The translations under genes were made by a program, and so were the position numbers. Of a stretch of 64,000 nt of DNA, positions 12,319 through 24,210 are shown one piece after another. Each line of letters starts with the position of its first letter. Position 1 is the first letter of the stretch. Where the stretch lies: contig NC_083601.1 of the NCBI RefSeq assembly GCF_029168945.1, positions 16,706,160 to 16,770,159 on the forward strand, given 5' to 3'. Source of the stretch: Cannabis sativa. Lineage: Eukaryota > Streptophyta > Magnoliopsida > Rosales > Cannabaceae. The notes under the pieces are model-generated. The model was not told the DNA's origin. It did no database searches and saw only the letters and a program-made list of their open reading frames with translations.

Positions 12319-12461
12319 AATAAGGTAAAAATAGTTTATTAACATCCTTCCCAAAATATGTGGTGTAGTGGTAGGAATTTTGGATTAAGGGTTCGACCCA
12401 CAGCAGGGCCGGCCCAAGCATTGGCCAGCTTGGGCCATTGCACAAGGCTCCCATATTTCTA
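12319..12461 (+). repeat. 143-bp perfect direct repeat, copy 2
   Basis: Second copy of 10545-10687. It runs on into the complete hAT MITE, so this copy is in the ancestral context and copy 1 is the duplicate. Confidence 0.85.
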
Positions 12462-12625
12462 AGACCCATTTTTTTTTTTTTTTAAAAAAAGAGGCCTATT
12501 TTTTTTTTTCTTTTTTTCTTATTATTTATACATAAATAAAAAAAAATTAATTGAAAATTTATGAAGCAATTTAAAAAAAAAAAGAAAAAAAAAGCTACTA
12601 ATAGAATTGTAGTTTTAATGTACAT

Positions 12626-12661
<36 letters not shown>

Positions 12662-12760
12662 CTCAATTTTAAAATTTCGCACAAGGCTCTCAAAATGCTT
12701 AGGCCGGCCCTGACCCACAGAGGCTAACTGCTGTAAGTAGTGTTATGTAATAATTTTTTT
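12344..12760 (+). repeat. SINE-like tRNA-related repeat, split by a hAT MITE
   Basis: A pol III A box (12361-12371) and B box (12390-12399) with tRNA-like spacing lie in the left part (12344-12403). After the hAT MITE the body continues (AGGCTAACTGCTGTAAG) and ends in a T-rich tail near 12750-12760. Ends are not sharp and I found no target duplication, so a decayed tRNA gene fragment is the alternative. Confidence 0.5.
12404..12712. mobile_element. hAT-type MITE with 8-bp TSD
   Basis: Ends CAGGGCCGGCCCAAGCATT and its inverse (one mismatch over 19 bp) are typical hAT termini. Flanked by the 8-bp duplication ACCCACAG (12396-12403 and 12713-12720). Interior is low complexity, with poly-T runs at about 12470-12510 and 12628-12654. 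Too short to encode a transposase. Confidence 0.88.
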
Positions 12761-15104
12761 TAAAGTAATTATCGATAATTTTATTAATAGAGACTAATAT
12801 AATTTAAGTTTCTATAGCTGACACTTCGTCCTCTAATTTATCAAAATGACTAAAAAAGAAAAGATAAAAATAGTTTTATGAATGAGCATTAGTTTTTGTA
12901 AAATTAGTTTTGTAAAAAAAAATATGTATATAAATAGTAATAATTAAATTGCTATATTCTTTTTTTCCTTTGAGGACAATAAATTTGCTATCTTTACCCG
13001 CGGAAGAAGAGTACCAATGAAATTTCAATCTAGAGAGTTAATGGTAAATGTACCTCCACGTGGCAATAAATTATTGGATTTCGGTATTAAAAGGGTCTGC
13101 TGCGGAGTCAAAGTATGATACAAAAAACGCGGCAACTTGCCCATTATATCAAAAATTTTTATTCAAGTTTTCACATTCACCATCACCAATCCTTTTAATC
13201 TATCTTTTTCTTTTCTTCTCAATAAAATAATCTAAATTGGTAATTACTATTTTTTTTTCCAAAAAAAGAAGAGAAACTATTAGTTAGAAAACTAACTTGT
13301 CAAGAGATGAGATCATTAACTATTTTTCACGTATCTATCAGTTTGTTAAAAAAGAAAAAAACTCATCTATCAGTTACATACAGTCAACAGCAATGACTAA
13401 GCTGGAAAGATGTATGATATGAGTCACCTATTCGCAGAGTTACCTTCATTGTAATAGAGAAAAAGAAATCTACTAACCAAGAGTAATTCTTAAATTTAGT
13501 TACTAGGGCCTTATTAAAGAAATTTTGAATTAAATAAAAAAAGAATATTCGTGACAATTATTTTTTCTAAAAAAAACATTTTATTTGTGAATTAATAATG
13601 AATAATTAATTAGGACAAAACTTTTAAATTCAACTATAATTAATGGATGACAATGTATTGTAATATAAATATTAAAAAATAGTTGGTATATTAAATATTA
13701 GTGAAGTGGGTAGATGGGCATTACGAGGCTCAGCCTGAATGAAATTTTCTAACAATATATATGCAAGTCAAACTATGCCTAATATGAGTTCCTTCCTAGT
13801 TCCTACAGCTAATTACAAATTAATTAGTTCCCTATATATGTAAGTGATTAACATTTCTCCATATTGTATATGTAACTAAAGAAAAAAGACAAGAATCTTA
13901 CAAAAAAAACAGAAGAAGAAGAAGAAGAAGAGAATTTTAGAACTTTGTGTTTCTTATCTTTTATGATGAAAACGGGTAAAATGGAAAAGAAATAAAATGT
14001 GGGAATGAAGTGAAACAAGAGTAAAGTTGTAAAATGTTTTTTGTGGGTATCTTATATCCAAAACAAAATTCTAGAATCTCATTTTTGTTTTTTCGTTATA
14101 TAAAAATATTCTATCCATGAAATGAAAATGAGGATCCTTATCTTAAAGAGAAAGTCTTTATTCCCTCAAAAAAAAAAAAAAAGTCTTTATTTTATTTATG
14201 GATAAGCAAATGTAAGCCCTTGCTCATTTCATGGATCACGTTTCTCCAATCGAGCAATACCAATAAATTTCCAAATAAAAAAAAATATTTTTATAAATGT
14301 GAATCCATGTTTGGTAATTCATAATCAAGTATTTTTCTTTTTGGTCCCAACCAAAACTTAATTTATAAACACTAATAATACACTTTCAAGTAACAATTTT
14401 TCCATTCTTCAAAACATTGCATAGCTTGCCAAAAATCACACAAATTACATCCTCTCAAGTAACTAAATCTTCAAGTTACACTTCGTTGCTATGCATAAAG
14501 CCAACACTTATTTGGTTGAGTACAAAATAGAACAAAATAATAATAAACAAAAAAAGAAATCCCAAAACTTTCTTATACAATCCAAAGTTTTAAAAGATAC
14601 AGATATTACTAACCTACTTGGGATTTGTGGTACAACATTTGCAGTAGAAAGATGACTTTTTAAGGTACCAAACAAAGATGACATAATTTTTTTTTTTCTG
14701 TTGGGGGTATTATGTAGTACCAATACCATATGCTTTACTCAATAGAAATAATATAGTACCTAAGATTACCAAAGAATAAAGTATACTTGAATAGTAAAAA
14801 ATAGTCCAAGTTACGTGTCAGAGATAGAGAGTGGGAGCCACCAACCCCAACTCTCACTCTCCCTCCATTCTTCAAATGTTTATAAAGCAGAGTTGGCTTT
14901 GGAGAAACCTCCCAAGTCCCAAAATCAAAGTACCATAATTTCCTCTCCTCTTCATGATATCTATTTGTTATAAAAAGCATCAAACTTGAGGGAAAATAGG
15001 AAGAGTGCCTAAAAACAGAGGTCCCTATCTAAATTTTTATTTCTATTCTTTCTCATATATTATCATATATAAATGAGATAAAAGGCTAGAGCTTTAAGGC
15101 AAAA
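12761..15104. other. intergenic region upstream of the first beta-galactosidase
   Basis: AT-rich. Holds a GAA run (13915-13930) and CT-rich stretches at 14825-14870. TTTATAAAG at 14879-14887 is a possible TATA box at a sensible distance from the start codon at 15105, but nothing confirms it. The TATATAAA at 15066-15073 is probably too close to the ATG. Confidence 0.45.
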
Positions 15105-18100
15105 ATGAAAGAAAAAAAGATGGGTTTTCTTAGAGGTCAAATGGGCAACATCTTGTTGTTCATTTGGTTGGTGGCATTTTCATGGCTTTGTTCTTCGGCA
15201 AATGCTTCTGTGGGTTATGACCACAAAGCTATAGTGATTAATGGGAAGAGAAGGATTCTCATTTCTGGCTCTATTCATTACCCCAGAAGCACTCCTGAGG
15301 TACTTCTTGTACCAAATAATGCCAATGATCCAATGTGGTTCACGGGTCTTATTGCCAATATTATTTTTTCTTCATCACTTTTTGACTTGTGGGGTGGAGT
15401 TTTTGCCTTTTTCTTGCATTAATTAAGAATAAAGTTTTATTCTTTTTGTGGGTTTTTTTGGGGTTGCAGATGTGGCCTGATCTTATACAGAAAGCCAAAG
15501 ATGGAGGTTTGGATGTTATTCAAACCTATGTTTTCTGGAATGGGCATGAACCTACTCAAGGAAAAGTAAATATTAATGCCTTTTTTTCTTCTTGTTTTGT
15601 ATTTGTTTTTTCTATGCTTTGAATTTACACTAATGAAAATTTTCAAATGGTTTTTGTTTTTTTTCTTTTTCTAATTTGCAGTTTAATTTCCAAGATAATT
15701 ATGATTTGGTTAAGTTCATTAAGCTGGTGCATCAAGCTGGCCTATATGTTCATCTCCGAATTGGTCCCTATGTTTGTGCCGAATGGAACTTTGGGTAAAA
15801 AAATTTAAAATTAAAATTAAATAATTTATTGGGAAAAAATATAAATATGAAATAATTTGTACTCTGTTTTTTGAAATTCAGAGGATTCCCTGTTTGGCTC
15901 AAATTCGTCCCTGGAATCGCTTTTAGAACAGACAATGGACCTTTCAAGGTAAACCCACCTTGAATATTTCATTTCATGATTAAATTCTTTTCTTGTTTGT
16001 TTTTTTCTTAATTAATAAATAATTAATGTGTATTATCTTTTTTAATTAAATATGATGAAGGCGGCAATGCAAAAATTCACAAGTATGATTGTAAATATGA
16101 TGAAAGCTGAAAGACTGTTTGAAACTCAAGGGGGTCCCATTATTCTTGCACAGGTATGTTATGGAAAACCAAACTCTGTTTTCTAGAAGAAATAAAAATC
16201 TTAACTATCTTTGAAAACTACATTTATTATTTACTTAAAAGTATTTATTTGTTTTGGGTTTTTTTTTTTTTTTGAGATATTTATTTGTTTTGGGGTTAGT
16301 CAAAGGTATAAACTTTGAGTTTTAAAGTTAATTTTTTTTTTACAGATTGAAAATGAATATGGACCAACAGAATGGGAAATTGGTGCTCCTGGCAAAGCTT
16401 ACACCAAATGGGCAGCTCAAATGGCTGTTGGCCTTAACACAGGTGTCCCATGGGTTATGTGCAAACAAGAGGATACCCCTGACCCACTTGTAAGTATTAA
16501 TTAATTAAGTAATTACTATATTTTTTTTAATTTTGTAGAGAAATAACAAAAAGAAAAATAAAAAAAGAAAATTTGGGGGCCTGTTTAGTATCACTTCACT
16601 TTTAATTTATTGTATGAAAAATACTAATGAGTGAGTTGAGATCGTGTCAAATTAAATAAACTGAAAATAAGAAAAGACACAGAACATGCACAAAATTTTC
16701 TTGTAGGATTTTATCATTCTGTTGCTTATTATTGGCTATATTAATATTATTTTCTTCACTTCATAATGTTTTTTTTGTACAAGAGACGATTGGCCCTCTG
16801 TATAAAGTGCCCTTCATTTAAAGTCATACTTCTTTGTTGGTGGGGTTTATAAAGATCAAGTTGTTTGCTTAGTTGTTTCTTTTACTTATTTATTTATTTT
16901 ACATTCTTATTTTCTTCTTCTTATTTTATATAATCATATAGCTATGGGACATGCTATTGCCTGTTTGCCCTCATATCTGTTATATGATTATTAAGGGTCC
17001 TACTTGATTTGAAGCTTGAATTCGGATTTTGTTTTAATAGAACAGACTGGTGATTTGTGAAACCATAGAAAGCCAAGAAAATGACCCCCTTTTTTTAATT
17101 GTTTGATATAATTACTTTTAAGCCTCTTTTTATTCTGAAAAATGAGGTATCAGCAGCAGCCAAGAGGGTAAAAACCAGAGAGAAAATGTGAACTTAGTTA
17201 TGAAGTTTAATAACAAGTAACATGGTTTCAAAATAAATTCTCAAAAAAGCTGTATCATTTATGGTGTGACAGATCGATGCCTGCAATGGTTACTACTGTG
17301 AAAATTACAAGCCAAACAAAGTCTATAAACCCAAACTATGGACAGAAGCATGGACTGGCTGGTGAGTCACACCCATTGCCTGATGTACACCTTAAATTTC
17401 TCATTTTCACTTCTTTGAAATGCTTCTCATAATGTGTAACATTAATGTTTTGTCCTATTGTGATTAAAGACATTTTTGCATAAGACAGCCTCCTTGACCA
17501 TGTAACTGGTTTATACAGGTACACAGAGTTTGGTGGGGCAGTTCCTCATAGACCAGCCGAAGACATGGCCTTCGGTGTTGCAAGGTTTATTCAAAATGGT
17601 GGTGCCTTCATTAATTACTATATGGTTAGTAATTATTTATTGACCTAGGTTGTAATTATTTTCACCCTTTGTATTTATTTATTAAAATCTATATTTATGT
17701 AATTTTGTTCCAGTATCATGGAGGAACAAATTTTGGCCGCACGGCTGGTGGTCCCTTCATTGCAACTAGCTATGATTATGATGCTCCTCTTGATGAGTAT
17801 GGTAAGTGAATAGGCTTATAACACAGATGAAGTTCTAGAAAACCTTTATGTTTGCTCCATAAGGTTGCCTAACATCCTGGAGATAAGAGAAAGAAAAGTC
17901 AACTACTTGTTTTTCCTAGTTTAGATTATCTTAAAAAATGCTTACAAGGTTGCCTCTTCTTTTTTGGTAGGATTAATAAGGCCAAAATGGGCACATTTGA
18001 GGGACTTGCATAAAGCCATCAAGGCATGTGAGCCAGCTTTAGTAGAAACTGATCCTGCAGTGACATCACTTGGAAAAAGTCAAGAGGTAAATTTTATAAG

Positions 18101-19993
18101 CTAAGCTAAAACAATGACCTTTTGCATGTATTAATAGTTTTTTTTACTGTGGTTCTTCTCACAATCAAACTATTTCGTGTATGTCTAGGCTCATGTATTC
18201 AGAGGAAAATCCGGGGCTTGTGCTGCATTCCTTGCAAATTATGATACTAAATCAACTGTAAGAGTGAGTTTCAACAATTTGCCGTACGACCTCCCAGCTT
18301 GGTCCATTAGCGTTCTTCCTGACTGCAAAACTGTAGTTTACAACACTGCAAAGGTAAGAAAACTACTAATGATTATGTTAAACATATAAAGTTCTATTGC
18401 AATGGGCAAAGTGGGTTTTAAAACCACTATTAGGTTTTACAAAATCTGATCTGCGGTGATGCATTTAACATGAGGCTGTAATTTTTTACAGGTAGGTGCT
18501 CCAAACTCACTGGTACAAATGACACCTGTGGTTAAGGGGTTCTCTTGGGCATCGTTCAATGAAGAAACTGCTTCTTCCAGTAGTACTGGTACATTTTCAT
18601 TGGAAGGGTTGCGAGAGCAAATAAGCCTCACATGGGATAAAACAGACTATCTTTGGTACATGACAGAGTAAGTATTGGCAGGCAATGACATTCTTATGTG
18701 TTGACATTGTTAACTTTGTTTTAGTTTGTCGAATTGTAATCCTCTTGCTATTTTTCTTTTTCTACTTGTTCACAGTATCACAATAGGTTCAAATGAAGGA
18801 TTTCTCAAGAATGGGCAACTTCCTGTTCTGACTATTTTTTCAGCAGGCCACGCCTTGCATGTTTTCGTCAATGGCCAACTAGCTGGTAAATGAAACTGCA
18901 CCGATTTCAACTTAAATTTCCAGGCAATAATTGGAATTATTACTAAATACATTTCTTTAACAGGAAGTACTTACGGATCATTGGCCAATCCAAAACTAAC
19001 ATTCAGTCAAAAAATAAATCTGAGAGTTGGAATCAACAAGCTTGCTATACTAAGTGTTGCTGTGGGTCTGCCGGTTAGTTCTCTCACCTATTGGTGTGGA
19101 CTGGTTATATTAGTTCCGTACACTATTCTATAATAGCAGATGAACTTGACCCTTTTCTCTTCTTTGATCATCAGAATGTTGGTCTGCATTTCGAGACATG
19201 GAATGCTGGTGTTCTTGGCCCGGTCACACTGAGGGGTGTCAACTCAGGAACATGGGATATGTCAAAATGGAAATGGTCATACAAGGTTAGTTGACAGTCA
19301 ACATTTCTTGTTTCATATTCTGCCTATACAATCAAATTGAATATGACCAAGTATCACAGAGAGCTAAAAACTAAACTTGTCCATGATAACAGATTGGTTT
19401 GAAAGGAGAATCATTAAATCTACACACAGTTAGTGGGAGTTCATCGGTTGAATGGAGGCAAGGTGCACTCTTGGCTAAAAAACAACCAATGACATGGTAC
19501 AAGGTGAGAGAATAACTCCAAACACGAAAACCTAACCACTCTTTGAATTTCTTCATAGAGTTCATTTCATTGCTTCTCCATTTCCAGACAACTTTCAATG
19601 CACCAGGAGGTCATGCTCCATTTGCTTTGGACATGAATACCATGGGAAAAGGACAAGTATGGGTAAATGGTCGGAGCATTGGACGCCACTGGCCAGCATA
19701 CACAGCACACGGCAACTGTGCGCCTTGTAATTATGCTGGAATTTTTGATGAGAATAAGTGCCGGAGCAACTGTGGAGAGGCCTCTCAAAGATGGTGAGTC
19801 TAAGTTATGGTTTACATAGTTGTACTCTGTTTGTTCAGTTGTAGAAAGTATGTGATGATGATCTGTTATTTTCAGGTACCACGTTCCACGGTCATGGCTG
19901 AACCCAACCGGGAACTTATTGGTTGTGTTTGAAGAATGGGGTGGCGACCCTAGTGGGATTTCTTTGGTCCTAAGAACAAGAGGGGGCCAGTAA
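15105..19993 (+). CDS. beta-galactosidase (GH35), secreted, no lectin domain
   Basis: Plant GH35 enzyme predicted to remove terminal beta-galactose from cell-wall polymers in the apoplast. Eighteen exons: 15105-15299, 15470-15565, 15682-15794, 15882-15948, 16061-16153, 16346-16489, 17273-17361, 17519-17624, 17714-17801, 17971-18086, 18189-18353, 18492-18667, 18776-18885, 18964-19073, 19175-19285, 19393-19503, 19588-19793, 19876-19993. All borders are GT..AG, the frame is continuous and the product is 737 aa. Residues 1 to about 34 form a signal peptide. The GH35 signature [14 protein letters not shown] puts the acid/base at Glu192, and TEAWTGW puts the nucleophile at Glu261. The C-terminus ends after the galactose-binding-like fold, without the SUEL lectin domain of longer plant paralogues. 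An in-frame Met6 is an alternative start. Next to a tandem paralogue at 24211. Confidence 0.95.
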
Positions 19994-20703
19994 AAATAAA
20001 TAAAAAGGGTTTGGAGGACATCAATTTCCAACCAGCGTATAGCAACATTTGTATTTACGAAAACTAAAGAAAAAGAATAAAAAGAAAAATAAAGTTCCAG
20101 ATTGATTCAATAGCAGCTGCACATTAATAATAATTGAAGCTCAGAAGATTCCAGAGTGCCTTACCAGTCTGATTCAACATGGACAGAACGCAACTTCAGA
20201 ACCATACAATGTTTAATCCTGGAAATAGAAACTGTAGATAGTGTGACGATGTTTGAGTTTGTACAGACATTTTGTATGTCAGAAAAAGAAAAGAAAAAAA
20301 AATTAAGAAGAAAGCTTCATACATATACATACGTTACCAGTAAAGAGTAAGTCCTCAACTTGCTGAGTCTCAATGGCTGTAACATTCTAGGGAAAGGCAA
20401 TTAATTGCTTTTTCTTTGCAGAAAGAAATGGAATAAAAATAAAGTTTGACTATAAAGTTTATATTGATCTTGCCACTTTTGATCTATGTTCCTCAAAAGG
20501 GGTACAATAGTTAATAGCTAACGATTTTCTCAGCATAAAATATATATTTGTTATATACAGTATTAAATATTCACAACAGAGAAGGGTATTCTCTTACACA
20601 TTCACCTCGCAATCTCTTTCAACATTGGCGTTACACCATTACGACCCACTATAAAAATTACACTGGCAGAGCTGAAATCATAGGGCAAAACTTCTTTATT
20701 CTT
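19994..20703. other. intergenic between convergent genes
   Basis: Shared 3' region of the + beta-galactosidase and the - unknown gene. AATAAA-like signals (for example AAGAATAAAAAG near 20070 and GGAATAAAAATAAAG near 20430) may serve polyadenylation. No further gene seen. Confidence 0.5.
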
Positions 20704-23497
20704 TTACAGAGAAGAGTTATTGCTCAAAACTTTAATGAGTTCATCAACATATTTGTTAATATCTAATACTCTGTGACCTTGATGCAACCACTGCTTCAAC
20801 CTTGCACAGAGATCCATCACCAATTGTTTTCCATCTTCTTCAATTTTAAGTTGAATTAGCCTATTGATGCACTTTGTCAAGAATTTTCCCACTCTTATTT
20901 TCACTAGGCAAATAAAATCAACCCCATCATCTTCGGTCTCAAATAATGAAGCAGACATACTTTCAACAATATCAGTTAAACTGAAGACAAGACTGGCACC
21001 TGATATGGCCTCATCCTTAGTGTAATTATCAACCCGCACGAGTATTTCTTCATTGTTAGATTTTATATTTTTCAAACTTGAAATCTCAATTTTCCTTGAC
21101 TGGGGTATTCTATCAGTGGCAGCATAATGCAGCAGCAATTCACACACCTCTTCGTCTAGATAATTCAGGCAACCAAGCAAGATACCTAATGGGATTCTCC
21201 TGAACAATGTATTTTTCCGCATACTAAGATCACAAGATGATTTTGTGTCACAGTACTTTGCGGTTAAGCTTTTGAATTCCTCAAGCCAAAGTGCAACGAG
21301 TTGACAGTCAAATTGTTCTGAATAAGTATTATACTTGCTACAATTTTTGGGTTTTTTCAGTATCTTTCTGACACTAGCTGTCTTCTTCTTACATGAACCT
21401 GAATCAATCTGCTTAAAAGCCATAGATATTGATATCTTCACCAGAAGATTGGCTAGTAAATCCTGATCAGATATACTAACAGGGTTCAGAATCCACGCGA
21501 TGTACCTTGCTGCAGCAGAAGAATGTGATTCTTCATAACCAATTTTGGATGTGTCTGTTATACATTTCGAATATACCTTGTCTTGAAAGCTTTTGTCAGA
21601 GAAGAGCAAAGCAGAAGCAAAGTAAAACCAATTCGGGAAGTTGATTGCAAGAGCCCTGATATTTATGCACATATTAAAGTAAGTGTTGATAGGGAGGATT
21701 GTTATGGTGCTCATGCCAACTAGTTTCACAAGGACATAAGAAGTGGGAATTTACCAGTAAGATTTATGATCTATATTTTCAGCCATCATTCCAGGTGTCT
21801 TCATATTAGAAACAAACTGTTTGCTGGAGCAAGACATCAATTCACTTGTACCAATGTCCAAATGTAGAAGACTAACTTGAGAGATGGGTCCAGCCAAGAT
21901 CCTAAAAAAGTGGTAGTGATAGGGAAAAAAAGAATTAGCAAATGGAAGCTTTGATCCTAAGACCATTGAGAAGTCCCACCATGTTGGTGTGGAAATTACA
22001 TCTAGCATCACTAAGCACAATGCATTTAGAAGCTCTAACACAGAAGACAGCCCCCTGCAGAACAAGAACTTCATTAATAAGATATATTTGTTCATTCTGC
22101 TAAAATCAGTTGAAATGAACAAAAGTATTGTCAATAGTAACTATCGTTAAACAAGTGGTGTCCACTATAATAACATCAGCACACAAATACCTCATATCAT
22201 ATCACTTGTTCCAAAACAAAAATTTTGAGATGCTTAATGACAAAAGGTAAATTTAAAATTAGCAACTTATAAACGTATCCGAACTTAAATTCAAATTGGA
22301 TAATTATAACTAAGAGAGCAAAAAGAATTCAACAATTTCAACTGTTAACTAGCAACAAGTGGGAGAACGAACAATGGAAAATATTCATATTGCTGAACAA
22401 GCAATGAATAATCTTATCCAAAGCTATTTACCGAAATTCCTTACAGCAAACAAGGTCAAATAATTGATGAAGAAATTAACTCACGTCAACAGAAACCATC
22501 TGTGCAACAGAGCTCTTGTTTCAATAAACATAGCAGGAGAAAGTACTAAGCATTTTACGATATCACGCCAATCGATTCTCTCATGAAATTCTTTGCACAG
22601 AAAGAGGAAAGGCCTCTCCATAGATTCGTGCAAAATTTTTAAAATATCATTCTTTAAAGTTAGTTGGTCAACAAACCAGGACATCAATCTGCAGAGGGAC
22701 ACAGATGAACTAAGTTAAACTTTAAAAATAAAGAATACAGGGGAAGAAATGAAGATAATAGTAGCACATACCTAAATGGAATATTACTATTGTCAAAGGA
22801 GAGACCTTTAGGACAAGTACTGAGAAGCTTAGAAACTGCAGTGGCCCTTACATCAAGGGATTTAACTGAAAGAATAGGTCTTGATGGATACGGAAATCGA
22901 TAGCAAGATGATGAAATTGCAACTCTTAGAACAGAGTATAACAGGTCTTTATACTGAGTACCTGCAAGATACCAAAATTAAACTAAAAAAATCATTACGA
23001 TCGAATAGTACAAGTGAAAGTAAAGGAAATAATGCTTGAGATCGAGTCTCATACCATGTCTCTCTAGTTTTTGAAGAACGTCGGAGCAGGCTTCGATCAA
23101 ACCGGGGAAATCTCGGCGAGAAATGGAGGTTCCGATTAACAAAACCTCGTCTTTGTGAAACTGAAAAACCTTGCAGCTAATCGATGACGAGAGAACGCTG
23201 ACAATGGTTTCCATCAAGTATTTAACTGTTGAATCAAAAACCTGAGAAAGAAAATGAAGGCGAGGATCAAGAAACTGAAACCTAGCAGAATTTTTATCGA
23301 ATTAATAATAGAAAAACCTGTGGAGCTTTGAAGCACATGAGAGACAGGGCGGTATCCAAAACCCTAACCCTAGAACGAGGGTTGAGGTTGAAATTGGAAA
23401 TGGAGAGTTGCAGAGCTTGTTCATGGCAAGAAGAGGGGGAGCCATTGAGGTGGGAAGCGAGCCTCTCGAAGAGGTCGGTTATTTCAGCCGCCGTCAT
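20704..23497 (-). CDS. conserved-looking plant protein of unknown function, 670 aa
   Basis: Six exons on the minus strand in transcript order: 23497-23318, 23241-23055, 22961-22772, 22688-22485, 22054-21755, 21655-20704. Each intron is GT..AG and the frame is unbroken for 671 codons, which strongly supports a real gene. The product looks helical and leucine-rich (N-terminus MTAAEITDLFERLASHL; a FHERIDWRDIVKCLVLSP stretch in exon 4). I see no signal peptide, membrane span, zinc site or catalytic motif. The last exon holds nearly half the protein and includes a Lys-rich patch. I do not recognise the family. It starts 714 bp from the second beta-galactosidase, head to head. A nuclear or cytosolic scaffold-type role is possible but unproven. 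Confidence 0.85.
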
Positions 23498-24210
23498 GTT
23501 TGGTCACCGCCAAAACAGGCTGAGGTCTTTTAGAGGATTTTCGCGCCAAAATCTTCCAACGACTACAAGCTCCTTTGCCCCCCGCCAATTCAAAGCATAC
23601 ATTTTTTTTTTTAAATTTTCAAAATACCATTTTTTATGTTTTATTTATAATTTTACCACTTAAAATTTTTATTTACAAAAATATACTTTCAAAGTCTCAT
23701 GTTTTTGTTTTTAGTTAATGTAATACTTTAAAAAAAAAGTCTCATATACGCAAAATAAAACAAACTAAAAAACCTGAGCTTGCAGTTGTATTTTTGGCTT
23801 CAACAATTTTTATTTAACTACTTATTTTGTATTGAATAAGAGTAGGACAAATAATACAATAGGTGGGTGCGTGAGACTAACAGTTTCAGTTCATTATTTA
23901 TTTTATTGAAAAGAAAAAGCGTGTAGCTCATTTCTCACATATTTTAGCTAGATCTTTATTTTTATAAATTAATAAATAAATTAAAAGAGACTTGACAATG
24001 ATTCAATATATAAAAGCCATTGAAAGTTTCAGCAGAATAGTAGTTGAGTCATTACTCAGCACTTCACTTTCTCTATTTGTTCTGTGATAAACAAAACCAA
24101 GAATGTAGGTGTATAGAATAAAGTAAAAGAATAAATGAACAAGAAAAGCAAAAGATTTTGATTCATTTCATTCTGTTCCTATAAATTAAGTCTGGTGTTT
24201 AGAAGCTTCA
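23498..24210. other. bidirectional intergenic region
   Basis: Separates the divergent 670-aa gene (minus) and the second beta-galactosidase (plus), so both promoters should lie here. AT-rich, with no repeat borders recognised. Confidence 0.5.
24007..24016 (+). promoter_or_regulatory. candidate TATA box of the second beta-galactosidase
   Basis: TATATAAAAG, about 195 bp before the start codon at 24211, would leave a 5' leader of roughly 165 bases. Position and sequence are typical. No other support. Confidence 0.45.

Noticed and set aside
15066..15073. TATATAAA as TATA box for the first beta-galactosidase
   Set aside because: Only about 32 bp before the ATG, which leaves almost no 5' leader.
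19567..20031. 154-aa minus-strand frame over the end of the first beta-galactosidase
   Set aside because: Antisense to exons 17-18, whose frame and splice sites are clear on the plus strand.
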